The translations under genes were made by a program, and so were the position numbers. The notes beneath the pieces were generated by a model, which saw only the letters and a list, made by a program, of their open reading frames with translations, made no database searches and was not told the DNA's origin. Below, in pieces: positions 7,878 to 17,800 of a stretch of 64,000 nt of DNA. The DNA comes from Sedimentisphaera sp050251615. Its GTDB lineage: Bacteria > Planctomycetota > Phycisphaerae > Sedimentisphaerales > Sedimentisphaeraceae. The DNA is taken from assembly GCA_050251615.1 (NCBI GenBank), contig JBFWMM010000007.1, positions 1 to 64,000 on the forward strand, in the 5' to 3' direction. Positions within the stretch are counted from its first letter, which is position 1; each line of letters starts with the position of its first letter.

Positions 7878-8930
7878 TTATGGCAGGCAGCGCAGGATTG
7901 TACTGCGCAGGAAAATTTCAATCATCAGTGCGGCGAGCGCGGCGAATGCGAACGGCTCGAATTTTTCGGAGTAGTCGTAGTATGCAACGGCTTTTATCTC
8001 GGTCTTCTCAAGCTTGTCTATGCGTTCGTAGATTGATTTCAGTGCTTCGGGGCTGTCAGCTCGGGCGTAGAAACCGTTTGTGAGGGTGGAAATATCGGAG
8101 AGAAGTTTCTCGTCGATTCCGTTTCCGCCGAGCATATCAAATATGCCCTTGTTTATGTTCGAGCCGATACCAATTGAGTAAATCTTTATGCCCCAGTCGG
8201 CAGCGAGCCTTGCGGCGTCCGCGGGCTGCATTTCGCCCTGATTGTTCACTCCGTCAGTCAGCAGGACAATCACCTTGCTCTTTATCTTGAACTGTTCGGT
8301 CTCTTCGCCAGTAATCTGCGAAGCGGACTTGGCGATGTCTTCCTCGGCTTGATTGAGCGCAGCGGCAGCAAGGGCAAGCGCATCGCCGATAGCCGTGCCG
8401 TCTTCCTCTTTTATCTCAACCGTCTTTGACTGTTCCACGAAATCAACGAGTATGTTGTGCGAGTGTACAAGCGGGCAAAGCCTGTCAGGGTAGCGGGCAA
8501 ACGTTACCAAGCCGATCATATCGCCTTTGCGTCCTGCGAGGCGTTCGCCGTCGCCGAGGATAAAATCCCGCATAACCATCTTCACCGCATCATAGCGCGT
8601 GATTCGCATGCCGTGATATATCATCGGCTCATTCATACTGCTGGAGCGGTCAACGACAAGTTGCATGGCAACGCCCTCCGTCGATACGTTGGACAGCTCG
8701 GTGCCCATTCGCGGCCTTGCTATCGCGCAAACCAGCAGTACAAGCGCAAGTACGCGAAAAAAGCTCGGCAGCCAGAGCAGGCGAACCCGCCACGGTACAG
8801 GGCAGTCAGAAAAGTGTGAGATGTCGGAGTAGGTTATCCGTGTTGTACGGCGCAGGAATATGCGCACACAAACCGCCAGAGCAATCGGAATCAAAAGCAG
8901 AAAAAACCACGGGTATTGAAACTCAAACAT
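7878..8930 (-). CDS. BatA-like VWA-domain membrane protein
   Basis: The 350 residues match the BatA/BatB family of the Bat (aerotolerance-like) cluster. An N-terminal hydrophobic helix (WFFLLLIPIALAVCV) and a second one near 58-72 anchor the protein. A von Willebrand A domain then begins VAMQLVVDRSSSMNEPM, with an intact MIDAS metal site (DxSxS), a later T in MIGLVTFA and the VIVLLTDGVNNQGEM strand. A C-terminal membrane helix (FAFAALAALMIEIFL) closes it. It is the last gene of a minus-strand cluster downstream of MoxR, DUF58 and a BatD-like protein, and its start overlaps the preceding gene by 8 bases. The biochemical role is probably MoxR-dependent metal-mediated protein assembly. Confidence 0.85.
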   Translation of the reverse strand: MFEFQYPWFFLLLIPIALAVCVRIFLRRTTRITYSDISHFSDCPVPWRVRLLWLPSFFRVLALVLLVCAIARPRMGTELSNVSTEGVAMQLVVDRSSSMNEPMIYHGMRITRYDAVKMVMRDFILGDGERLAGRKGDMIGLVTFARYPDRLCPLVHSHNILVDFVEQSKTVEIKEEDGTAIGDALALAAAALNQAEEDIAKSASQITGEETEQFKIKSKVIVLLTDGVNNQGEMQPADAARLAADWGIKIYSIGIGSNINKGIFDMLGGNGIDEKLLSDISTLTNGFYARADSPEALKSIYERIDKLEKTEIKAVAYYDYSEKFEPFAFAALAALMIEIFLRSTILRCLP

Positions 8931-9894
8931 AAAGCTCCCTCACTGCTTCGGCAAACAGTTCGCCCTGCTGCTCAAGCACCATATAGTTGTAGTCTTCGGT
9001 GGAGCGGACAAACTCCCTTGCCACTTCCATCAGCTCGTTGGCCTGCTGGAGTGAGGGAGAGAAGCCGGCGAATTTCACCATATCCGTGCTCGTGAGGAAG
9101 CCTTCGAGCGCCCGCTTCTGCTCAGCCGAAAAAACATTGCGCGATGAAACATCGGCGAGAAATTCATCGCTCGTCTGTTCGGTTGCCGGCAGGGAAAAGC
9201 GCAGTTCAATGTAGTTGCGAAGGATGCCGCAGAGGACATACACATAACGCTTCATCTCACCCTTTGCCGGCAGCTCCGCGAAGCGGAGGTCGTCGAGAAG
9301 ACGATATGCCCTTTTATGCAGTACCTCGAACCTGGGCGCCTGCGCCGCGCGCCTTTTCGCGCGAAGAAAAAGCGCGATTATGCCGACTGCGAGTGCAAGG
9401 GCGGCTACCGAAATACCACATATCAGCGGCCAGTTGAGCGGAGGTGTAAGCGGCTCGGGCGCGGGCGTAAAGGAATCGGCAAGCGCCTTTGCGCCCGCAG
9501 ATGCGATAACCGCGTTATCCTGCTCGTCCAGAGCCGAGACAACCCTAATCTTGAGTTTGCCAAATGGATACACAACCTCCTCGCCGGCCTGCCCTTCATA
9601 GGAAAGGCTGATGAGCGTCTCGATGTTGCCCATCTTCTCCGGCTCAATCTCGTATTCAAGGCGTCCTGTTGCGCTATCCTTCTCAATCAGCACAACATCC
9701 TCGCTATCAGCTGTGAGCTTTGGCGAAAGCACCGCCTCGCCCGCCTCGTACTCGGCAACAGCTTCGATTCGGCTGCCATAGGTTGTTTCATCGGCGGAAG
9801 TTGTGAGAGTGGCGCGGAAATTCTCTGCCTCAATCGAAAGCTCCGCTGCAAACGCGAGCGGGGCAAGCAACGCACAAACAAGCAATCGCCTCAT
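8923..9894 (-). CDS. BatD-like membrane protein with signal peptide
   Basis: The 323-residue protein has a signal peptide (RRLLVCALLAPLAFA), an extracytoplasmic beta-rich domain to about residue 150, one membrane helix (LICGISVAALALAVGIIALFL, about 159-179) and a cytoplasmic helical tail of about 140 residues. This layout and its place between DUF58 and VWA genes fit the BatD/DUF4381-like partner of Bat systems, although sequence identity to a named family is not obvious to me. It overlaps both neighbours by a few bases, so the cluster is one transcript from DUF58 onward. Confidence 0.65.
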   Translation of the reverse strand: MRRLLVCALLAPLAFAAELSIEAENFRATLTTSADETTYGSRIEAVAEYEAGEAVLSPKLTADSEDVVLIEKDSATGRLEYEIEPEKMGNIETLISLSYEGQAGEEVVYPFGKLKIRVVSALDEQDNAVIASAGAKALADSFTPAPEPLTPPLNWPLICGISVAALALAVGIIALFLRAKRRAAQAPRFEVLHKRAYRLLDDLRFAELPAKGEMKRYVYVLCGILRNYIELRFSLPATEQTSDEFLADVSSRNVFSAEQKRALEGFLTSTDMVKFAGFSPSLQQANELMEVAREFVRSTEDYNYMVLEQQGELFAEAVRELYV

Positions 9895-10778
9895 CTTCTC
9901 TTTCTCCTCATCCTGAAAAACTTCACAATGTCGTTGATATAGGGGCGGCCTGTTTCGATATCTATATGGTCCACTTTCACCCCGCGAAGCTCCATCGCCA
10001 GCTGCTCATCACGCCTCAAAGCGCTTGCCGCAAAACTGCTTCTCATACGGCGGCTTGACGTGTCTATGGTAAGCGGGCGGCCTGTTTCGGCATCCTGAAT
10101 TTGCATAATGCCCGCCGCGGGAAGCGCTGACTCCATCCTGTCGCGCACCCTCATCGCCACGACATCATGCCTGCGGCGAAGCAGGCTGAGCGCGGTGATG
10201 TAGCTGTCTTCGGGAGACGGGGCGGGGAAATCGGACACGAGAAAAACCGTAGCGCGTTTTTTTGCGATGCGGCCAATATAATCAACAGCGCCGGTCATGT
10301 CTGTCCGGCGGCCCGCAGGCTCAAAACCGAGCACTTCGCGTATGATTCGTAAAACGTGCTTTGTGCCTTTGCGTGGCGGAACGAACAGCTCGATGCGGTC
10401 TGTGAAGATCACCAGAGCGACCTTGTCGTTGTTGCGGATTGCGGCAAAGGCAAGCACGGCCGAAATCTCAGCGGCAAGCTCCTGCTTCGTGCGAACGCGC
10501 GTGCCGAAGGCGCCCGAGGCGCTCATATCCACCGCAATCACCACCTGATTCTCGCGCTCCTCCACAAATCGCTTCACGTACGCCTTGCCCTCGCGCGCGG
10601 TTACGTTCCAGTCTATATCGCGCACGTCATCACCAGGGACGTAATCGCGCACGTCCTCGAACTGCATACCACGCCCTTTGAACACGCTCTCATACTCGCC
10701 TGCGAAGCTCGCATTGACGAGGTGGGAGGTGTAGAACTGTATCTGCTTTATTTTAGCTATCAGGTCTTTATCTAACAT
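9891..10778 (-). CDS. DUF58 domain protein
   Basis: The 295-residue cytoplasmic protein carries the DUF58 signature: FKGRGMQFEDVRDYVPGDDVRDIDWNVTAREGKAYVKRFVEERE near residues 33-76. It then has a VWA-like half with VVIAVDMSASGAFGTR, whose DMSAS keeps the MIDAS pattern. DUF58 proteins are regularly encoded next to MoxR ATPases and are thought to be their clients. It overlaps the next gene by 4 bases. It is separated from the moxR gene upstream by an unusually long 290-bp gap for such a pair. Confidence 0.92.
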   Translation of the reverse strand: MLDKDLIAKIKQIQFYTSHLVNASFAGEYESVFKGRGMQFEDVRDYVPGDDVRDIDWNVTAREGKAYVKRFVEERENQVVIAVDMSASGAFGTRVRTKQELAAEISAVLAFAAIRNNDKVALVIFTDRIELFVPPRKGTKHVLRIIREVLGFEPAGRRTDMTGAVDYIGRIAKKRATVFLVSDFPAPSPEDSYITALSLLRRRHDVVAMRVRDRMESALPAAGIMQIQDAETGRPLTIDTSSRRMRSSFAASALRRDEQLAMELRGVKVDHIDIETGRPYINDIVKFFRMRRKRR

Positions 10779-11068
10779 AAGATCCAGGCTTTAAATTGTA
10801 AGTTTTTTCAACCGCAGAGTGCGTTTCTTGGTTCATAAACCTTGCTCGCTACAGTTTTTTATTTAACCGCGAAGGCCGCCAGGAGCACGAAGAGAATATA
10901 ATTCTACCGGCGGCGAATCAAACGCGCCTTTCCTGAACTAACTCGTTACTGACTAAGGGTTTATACATATTAACACGGAGTTTACCGAGATACGGAGATT
11001 TTTGAATCTTGAATTTTGAATCTGCAATTCTCTCTGGGCCCTCCGCACGCACAGCGGCTGCATTTCCC
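10779..11068. other. non-coding gap inside the moxR-DUF58 cluster with repeat scars
   Basis: No gene is visible. The stretch holds degenerate words such as TTTAACCGCGAAGG (around 10862-10876), GAGCACGAAGAG and TAACACGGAGTTTACCGAG (10973-10990). These resemble the CGCGAAG-rich borders seen around the GxxExxY gene at 36.1-36.6 kb. It looks like the scar of a lost or decayed cassette between genes that are usually adjacent. Confidence 0.5.
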
Positions 11069-12058
11069 CTACGGCACTTCCACACTGTCAAAGATCATAT
11101 TAACAACGTCCTCGCTGGTAATTTCCTGTGCCTCAGCCTCATAGCTCACGATTATTCTGTGCCTCAATACATCCATCCCGATTGTCTTGATGTCCTGCGG
11201 AGTAACATACCCGCGGCCCTTGAGGAATGCCTGCGCGCGTGAGGCAAGGGCCAGAGAGATCGTTGCGCGCGGGCTTGCCCCGAAGCTGATAAGGCTCGCA
11301 AGCTCCTCGCTCACCTCCCCCGCAAAGCGCGTCGTATGTACTATTCGTACGATATAATCCTTGACCTTGTCGTCTATGTAGATGTCCGAGATGACCTCGC
11401 GCAGCTCAAGAATGGTCTCCGGCGAGATAACGGGATTTATCAGCTCGTTTTTGGACGGATTCGTTTTAAGCTCCAGAATCGCGCGCTCTTCTTCGATTGT
11501 GGGGTAGTCAACTTTACATTTCAGCATAAACCTGTCGAGCTGAGCCTCGGGCAGCGGGTATGTGCCCTCCTGCTCGATGGGGTTTTGCGTGGCAAGCACG
11601 AGAAACGGCGCGGGAAGCGGATAACTGGTATGGCCGATGGTAACCTGCTTCTCCTGCATAGCTTCGAGCAATGCGCTCTGCACCTTTGCGGGCGCTCTGT
11701 TTATCTCGTCGGCGAGGATGATATTCGCGAACACCGGCCCTTTTCGCGTATAGAACTCGCCGTCAGACTGCCTGAAAATCTGCGTACCGGTGAGGTCTGC
11801 GGGAAGCAGATCGGGTGTAAACTGGATGCGGCGGAACTCCGCCTTGATAGCTTGGGAAAGCGCTGTCACAGCCGTTGTCTTGGCGAGCCCGGGCACGCCT
11901 TCAAGCAGGATATGCCCGTCGCACAGAATCGCAATCAGCATACGTTCGAGCATATACCTCTGCCCGACAACCGCCTTGGAAGCCTCGCTCAGAAGCAGCT
12001 CCACGATGTTGCTCTTTTCGCGGATAATTTCGTTCAGTTTCTCAATATCAACTGCCAT
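11069..12058 (-). CDS. MoxR-family AAA+ ATPase
   Basis: The 329-residue AAA+ chaperone-like ATPase has Walker A GVPGLAKTTAV (about residues 54-64), Walker B ILADEINRAPAKVQSALLEAM (about 113-133), the ATQNPIEQEGTYPLPEAQLDRF sensor/arginine-finger region and a C-terminal lid (ISFGASPRATISLALASRAQAFLKGRGYV). MoxR proteins act on VWA-domain proteins to promote metal insertion or complex assembly; the DUF58 and VWA genes that follow on the same strand are its likely partners. ATG 12058 is the only sensible start. Confidence 0.93.
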   Translation of the reverse strand: MAVDIEKLNEIIREKSNIVELLLSEASKAVVGQRYMLERMLIAILCDGHILLEGVPGLAKTTAVTALSQAIKAEFRRIQFTPDLLPADLTGTQIFRQSDGEFYTRKGPVFANIILADEINRAPAKVQSALLEAMQEKQVTIGHTSYPLPAPFLVLATQNPIEQEGTYPLPEAQLDRFMLKCKVDYPTIEEERAILELKTNPSKNELINPVISPETILELREVISDIYIDDKVKDYIVRIVHTTRFAGEVSEELASLISFGASPRATISLALASRAQAFLKGRGYVTPQDIKTIGMDVLRHRIIVSYEAEAQEITSEDVVNMIFDSVEVP

Positions 12059-12425
12059 TTACAGTGTCTCCGTAATGAATCTTTTTCTGGATTATACGAA
12101 AGATTATAAGTACCGTTCGTGCATTTTCAAGCAAAGCATCAATGGCAGGCGGCATTGCCGCCGGCGTTTAACGGGATCTCAAGTATCAGTGCCGGTCAAT
12201 AAGGCTTGCCGACAGAAATTTTGTCTCCCGAATCATCCATTTCAAACAGCATGGAGTGCGAACAGTCATCCCGTTTATTTTCTGATGGTTGTGAACGGAC
12301 ATCAGGAGCTTTCCATCGAAAGTTCGGAACAACATTCCTTGCCCACCCTATTGTATATTATAATAGGTCGATGTGTTTTTGTATGCTAAAATACTCGGAT
12401 TGCTCAGGCGAATGGAGTCTAAAGA
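12059..12425. other. non-coding stretch between moxR and the insertion-sequence remnant
   Basis: I see no gene. Short ORFs here lack coding character. A small palindrome GGCGGCATTGCCGCC lies around 12151-12165. The region probably contains the moxR promoter reading leftward and the site where the efflux island joins. Confidence 0.5.
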
Positions 12426-12767
12426 GGTTGTGTAAAATGTTTTCTGTAAATTCAAAGCAGTGCTATTTATCCGGCTGTAGGCGAGCGTAGCGAGCCGGAG
12501 GCCGGATAAATAGAAGATTTTGCTTGAAATGGCGGGTACATTTCGTTCTCCTATTAGAAAAACTAAAACCAAACGGAGACACAAAATGACCCACCAGCAG
12601 TATTGTAACGAATTCAGTGGTGCAATGGAACTCTTAATTGAAAATGGATTTGATGGAATGGCTGGCCGGTAAAAGATATTTGAATATGAACGTGGAATAT
12701 GAGGACGAATCGCTATCCGACATTTCAGGCAAAAAAGAATTTTACAGAAAAGGTGTTGCATGATCAA
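12426..12767 (+). mobile_element. internally deleted IS256/mutator-type element remnant
   Basis: The left end at 12426-12451 carries a 26-bp terminus that recurs exactly at 19667-19692. A related end sits inverted near 12734-12752 (TTTTACAGAAAAGG against CTTTTCTGTAAA-type bases). Between them an ATG at 12586 opens a frame whose first 27 codons (MTHQQYCNEF..., then LLIENGFDGMAGR) look like the N-terminus of IS256-family transposases, then stop. A second frame ends SGKKEFYRKGVA and TGA. Most of the transposase is missing, so the element cannot move by itself. The assignment to IS256 rests on motif memory and is moderate. Confidence 0.55.
12451..12528. repeat. long inverted repeat within the insertion-sequence remnant
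   Basis: CTATTTATCCGGC (12463-12475) pairs perfectly with GCCGGATAAATAG (12501-12513), and the flanks TTCAA/GCA pair with TGC/TTGAA outside. The loop is itself GC-rich and repetitive (GGCGAGCGTAGCGAGCC). The structure could shield the transposase gene from read-through, as is common near IS ends. Confidence 0.6.
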
Positions 12768-12783
12768 AAAAGAGAAAAACTAA

Positions 12784-12812
12784 TTGACATACTGAACATT
12801 TATTCATATAAC
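12784..12812 (+). promoter_or_regulatory. promoter and likely TetR operator of the efflux operon
   Basis: A consensus TTGACA (12784-12789) and TATAAC (12807-12812) are spaced by 17 bases. The spacer contains an inverted repeat TGAACATTTATTCA (12793-12806) placed where a TetR repressor would block polymerase, suggesting autoregulation of the downstream tetR-RND operon. The promoter sits just after the IS remnant. Confidence 0.65.
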
Positions 12813-12873
12813 GAGTATAGGTTATCGGCACAGAACAAGCATTCTATTGTTTAGTCCAATTTGGAGACATATC

Positions 12874-13524
12874 ATGGGTAAGACCAAATTGCCTCGCAAG
12901 GAAAGAGAAAAACTCTTGCATAGAGAGGAGATATTGGAAACAGCACTAAGCCTTTTTTCCAGCAAAGGTTTTCATAATGTTTCTATGCAGGATATTGCAA
13001 GTGAATCAGAGTTTGGTGTCGGTACGCTATACAATTTTTTTGACAGCAAAGAACAGCTTTTCGTAGAGCTAATGAAAGCTGGTATTGAAAAAATTGGCCA
13101 ATTACTTCTTCCGATTTTAGACTCAAACCAGCAAGAGCAAAAAAAGTTGTCAGAATTTATTCGTGCGCATGTTGACATAATCGAAGGCAATGTAGAGTTC
13201 GTTAAGCTATATATTTCCCAGTATGGAATGAGCACATCAGAAAATCCAATGCTTAAAGATATATCAAATTTGAAAACGACTGTAGCCGCGAAGCTTGAAA
13301 GTCTCATAAAGGCTGGTGTACAAAAACAGATATTCCGATGTGTTCACCCTGAAATTGTGGCATTATCTCTTCGAGCTACATTGGAAGCATTTGATTTTGA
13401 ATCTTCTGAGCATTTCGATAAAGCAAAAGTAAACGATGAAATCTTGATAATAGAAAGATTTTTCATGAATGCCCTGCTTAGGAAAGAAACAGATAGCGAA
13501 TCAAAACAATCTAATTTGACCTAA
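12874..13524 (+). CDS. TetR/AcrR-family regulator of the efflux operon
   Basis: The 216-residue regulator has an N-terminal helix-turn-helix: REEILETALSLFSSKGFHNVSMQDIASESEFGVGTLYNFFDSKEQLFVELM, about residues 17-67, which is typical of TetR proteins. The C-terminal ligand-binding half (including FVKLYISQYGMSTSENPML) is AcrR-like. ATG 12874 is chosen because GGAG lies 9-12 bases upstream and the HTH then starts at the usual position; an upstream TTG in frame is less likely. The gene is visibly richer in A+T than the RND genes that follow it by 14 bases. It probably represses this operon in the absence of a toxic ligand. Confidence 0.9.
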   Translation: MGKTKLPRKEREKLLHREEILETALSLFSSKGFHNVSMQDIASESEFGVGTLYNFFDSKEQLFVELMKAGIEKIGQLLLPILDSNQQEQKKLSEFIRAHVDIIEGNVEFVKLYISQYGMSTSENPMLKDISNLKTTVAAKLESLIKAGVQKQIFRCVHPEIVALSLRATLEAFDFESSEHFDKAKVNDEILIIERFFMNALLRKETDSESKQSNLT

Positions 13525-13538
13525 TTTGGAGAATAAAA

Positions 13539-14819
13539 ATGCAATGTAATATAAATTCTCATTCTTCTCGACTAACTGCCCCCGAAGTAACATCCGGCGG
13601 AAGGTATATACAAGCTAAAGCTGGCACCAACAACTCTTTTTCCGCAATCCTGTTGATGGGAATCTTCTTGCTGCTTTTGACTGCGAGCGGTTGCAAACAG
13701 AAAGACGGACCGCCGCAGGGCGGCATCCCGGAAGTGGCCGTTGTTACCGTACATCCGGAGCGGGTGGTCATCACAACTGAATTGCCCGGCCGTACATCAG
13801 CCTTTCGTGTCGCTGAAATCCGCCCCCAAGTCAATGGACTCATTTTGAAACGGGCATTCGAGGAGGGATCCGATGTAAATGAAGGAGACTTGCTGTACCA
13901 AATTGACCCTGCTCCTTATCAGGCGGCTTATAACCAGGCTAAGGCTGCAGTCACCATGGCCGAGGCCCAGTTGCCAGCCCTGCGCGGGCGGGAAAAACGC
14001 TTCAAAGAACTGGCCGAAAGTCATGCGGTTGGACAACAGGATTACGATGACGCACTCGCAGCCATGCGGCAGATGGAAGCACAGTTGGAAGCCAGCAAGG
14101 CGGCCATGGAAAGCGCAAAGATCAATCTGTCTTACACCCCCATCAAGGCTCCAATTTCTGGCCGCATCGGTCGGTCCAATATAACAGAAGGCGCTCTGGT
14201 GACAGCGTATCAGCCCATAGCTTTGGCAACTATTCAGCAACTGGATCCAATTTATGTGGATGTGCCCCAATCTACCACCGAACTGCTGCGACTACAAAAT
14301 CATTTAAAAGGTGGCCGTCTTAATCAAGATGGAATGAATCAGGATAAGGTAAAGCTCATCATGGAAGACGGCACACCATATCTTTCGGAAGGGACGCTTC
14401 AATTCCAAGATGTTACAGTTGACCCGACGACAGGGTCAGTCATTCTGCGGATAGTCTTTCCAAATTCAGAAAACATTCTTTTGCCGGGCATGTTTGTGCG
14501 GGCGGTTGTTACGGAAGGTGTCAATGAACAGGCTATCCTTGTACCACAGCAGGGAATCTCTCGAAATCTGAAAGGAAACCCCGTCGCTATGATTGTGGAT
14601 ACTGAAGACAAGGTACAGCAACGGATGCTCACACTCGATCAGGCGATTGGCGACAAATGGCTTGTTTCGTCAGGTCTTAATCCAGGTGATAGAGTAATTG
14701 TCGAGGGTGTTCAAAAAGTCAGGCCCGGTGTTTCTGTGAAGGTCGTCCCGTTCGATGATGGTCGCAAAGATAGCCCAGCAGCTGAGAAGACAGTTCAGCC
14801 ATCTGCAAATACGAATTAA
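13539..14819 (+). CDS. RND efflux periplasmic adaptor lipoprotein
   Basis: This membrane-fusion protein (AcrA/MexA type, 426 residues) links the RND pump to the outer-membrane channel. An N-terminal lipoprotein signal ends LLLLTASGC (Cys about residue 52) after an unusually long, polar n-region. The lipoyl half-motif TELPGRTSAFRVAEIRPQVNGLILKRAFEEGSDVNEGDLLYQIDP is followed by the alpha-hairpin (YNQAKAAVTMAEAQLPALRGREKRFKELAES), the second half-motif (YTPIKAPISGRIGRS) and beta-barrel regions. The start at 13539 has GGAG 6-9 bases upstream; the n-region means a later start is possible. The operon order tetR-adaptor-pump-channel is classical. Confidence 0.92.
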   Translation: MQCNINSHSSRLTAPEVTSGGRYIQAKAGTNNSFSAILLMGIFLLLLTASGCKQKDGPPQGGIPEVAVVTVHPERVVITTELPGRTSAFRVAEIRPQVNGLILKRAFEEGSDVNEGDLLYQIDPAPYQAAYNQAKAAVTMAEAQLPALRGREKRFKELAESHAVGQQDYDDALAAMRQMEAQLEASKAAMESAKINLSYTPIKAPISGRIGRSNITEGALVTAYQPIALATIQQLDPIYVDVPQSTTELLRLQNHLKGGRLNQDGMNQDKVKLIMEDGTPYLSEGTLQFQDVTVDPTTGSVILRIVFPNSENILLPGMFVRAVVTEGVNEQAILVPQQGISRNLKGNPVAMIVDTEDKVQQRMLTLDQAIGDKWLVSSGLNPGDRVIVEGVQKVRPGVSVKVVPFDDGRKDSPAAEKTVQPSANTN

Positions 14820-14832
14820 ACGGAGAAGTCAT

Positions 14833-17800
14833 ATGTTATCGAAATTTTTTCTTGATCGCCCTGTTTTCGCCTGGGTCATCGCCATTTTCTTCATGCTGCT
14901 GGGTGCACTGGCTATCTACAACTTGCCCATTGCCCAGTATCCGCCCATTGCCCCCCCCTCGATCGCCATTGATTCGTTCTATCCCGGCGCCTCGGCAGAA
15001 ACGGTCGAGAACAGCGTAACCCAGATCATCGAACAAAAAATGACCGGCTTCGACGACCTGCTATACCTTTACGGAACGAGTGATGCCGCCGGAGCTTCGC
15101 GTCTCGAGTTGATGTTTAAGCCGGGAACCGATCCGGATATGGCGTGGTCGAAGGTGCAGAACAAGCTGCAGCTCGCCATGGCCAGCTTGCCGGAGGTGGT
15201 TCAGCGCTCCGGCATCAAAGTCAGCAAATCCACGAGGAACTATTTGCTTATTGTGGGGCTGGTCTCCGAGGACGGCAGCATGGACGGCGACGATTTGCGC
15301 GACTATGCCCAGTCCAGCCTCGAAAAGGTTCTGTCGCGTGTGCCAGGCGTGGGCGAGGTTGAAAATTTCGGCTCGCAGTATGCTATGCGCATCTGGCTGA
15401 ACCCTGATAAGCTGACCAATTATCACCTGACCGTGGAAGATGTTATCATGGGGTTGCGTGCCTACAATGTGGAGGTCTCTGCCGGTCAGTTCGGCGGACT
15501 CCCTGCGGTGAAAGGCCAGCGCCTGAACGCCTCCATCATTGTTCAGAATCTGCTCAAGACCCCGGAGGAGTTTGCCGCGATCCCGCTGCGCACCAACCCC
15601 GACGGCTCGGTTGTGCGGATCAGCGATATCGGCCGGACCGAGCTGGGAACCGAGTTTTACGATATTGACGCACGCTACAACGGGAACCCCTCCGCCGGCA
15701 TGGCCATCCGGCAGGCACCCGGCGCCAATGCGTTGGATACCGCCAATGCCATCAAGTCAAAACTAAAAGAGATGAGCCGCTATTTTCCGCCGGGAATGAA
15801 GGTGGTCTATCCCTACGACACCACCCCGTTTGTGAAAGTCGCCATTGGCGAGGCGGTCAAGTCCCTGCTTCAGGCGATTGTGCTGGTGTTTCTGGTTATG
15901 TGGCTCTTCATGGGAAACATCCGGGCCACGCTGATTCCCACTATTGCGGTGCCCGTGGTGCTTCTGGGAACCTGTGCCGCGCTGGGGGCGTTTGGGTATT
16001 CCATCAATATGCTCACCATGTTCTCCATGGTGATCGCCATCGGGCTGCTGGTGGACGATACAATCGTGGTGGTGGAGAACGTGGAACGGCTCATGAGCGA
16101 AGAGGGCCTTTCGCCTAAGGAAGCGACCGCCAAATCCATGGAGCAGGTCACCAGCGCCCTGATTGGATTTCTTCTGGTACTGACAGCTTTATTCGCTCCC
16201 ATGGCGTTTTTCAGCGGTTCCACAGGAATCATTTACCGCCAGTTCTCTGTAACTATCGTATCAGCCATGGTGCTGTCCGTGACGGTGGCCCTGATTCTGA
16301 CACCGGTGCTGTGCGCGAATATTCTCAAGCCGGTTGCCAAAGGGCACGAGGCGGCGGAGGGCGCGATCCGGCTTCTGCGTCCGTTCTTTCTGTGGTTCGA
16401 TCATGGTTTCAACTGGTTCCGCGACAGGTTTGTAGCTCTCGTTGGTTACGGGCTTGCCCGGAAATTGCGTTTCGTAGCTGTGTATATTCTGATTGTGGGA
16501 GGATTGCTCTGGATTTTCAAGGGGATGCCGTCCGGCTATTTACCGGACGAAGATCAGGGAATACTGCTGTCCCAGATCATCATGCCGGCGGGCGCAACGC
16601 TGGAGCAGACTCAGGAGGTCGCTGATACCTGCCGGCGCTATTTTCTCGAACAGGAAAAAGACGCCGTGGAATCGTGTATGACGGTTGCTGGGATGTCCCT
16701 TTCCGGACGCGGGCAGAACAACGGTGTGATTTTCGCCAAACTGAAGGATTGGAAGCAGCGGAACCGTCCCGACCTGCGGGTCAAGGCCATTGCGGACCGT
16801 GCCATGGCGGAGTTTTCAAATATCCGGGGAGCCACCGTCTTCGCCTTTTCGCTACCGGCTGTGATCGAACTGGGGAATGCAGCGGGTTTCGACTTTCAAT
16901 TGGTTGATCGCGGCGGGATCGGGCATGCGTCGCTGACGCAGGCCCGCAATCAGCTTTTGAGCATGGCGGCACAGGACAAGAGATTGACGAAAGTTCGTCC
17001 CAACGGTATGGAGGATGTGCCTGAATATCGGATTGATGTGGATTGGGAAAAGGCAGGCGCGCTAGGTGTGCCCATAACCTCAATTCATAACACAATCTCA
17101 GCGGCCTTCGGCGGTGCTTACGTCAACGACTTCATTCAAGCCGGACGTATCAAAAGGGTGTACGCTCAAGCGGATGCTCCCTACCGCATGTTGCCTAAAG
17201 ACCTGGAAAAACTTTACGTCCGCAATACCGCCGGGAAGATGGTTCCGTTTTCTTCGTTTGCCTCCGGCCACTGGACCAGCGGTTCTCCCAAGTTAGAGAG
17301 ATTCAACGGCTTTCCCTCGATGAATATCTGGGGCGAACCAACACCGGGCAGGAGTTCCGGCGAGGCCATGGGAGCCATGGAAGAAATAACATCTAAGTTG
17401 CCGAAGGGAACCGGTTATGACTGGACCGGGCTTTCTTATCAGGAACAGCAGTCTTCATCTCAGAAGGGTTTGCTTTATACGTTCTCCATTTTGATAATGT
17501 TTCTTTTTCTGGCGGCTCTGTATGGGAAATGGGACATTCCTATCTCGGTTCTGCTCATCCTGCCTTTGGGGGTCATAGGCGGCTTTATTGCTTCGGCAAT
17601 GCGGGGATTGTCGAACGATGTTTATTTCCAGATTGGTATGATGAACACGCTGGGGCTGACTACCAAGAATGCCATTCTGATCGTCCAGTTTGCCAAAGAA
17701 GGGGTAGAGGAAGAAGGACTGGGATCAATTGCAGCGGCGTTGCGTGCGGTGAAATTGCGGCTTCGTCCGATTCTTATGACTTCTTTAACGACCGGCATTG

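Noticed and set aside
12348..12767. 139-codon minus-strand ORF over the insertion-sequence remnant
   Set aside because: It is antisense to recognisable transposase N-terminal coding and has no family resemblance.
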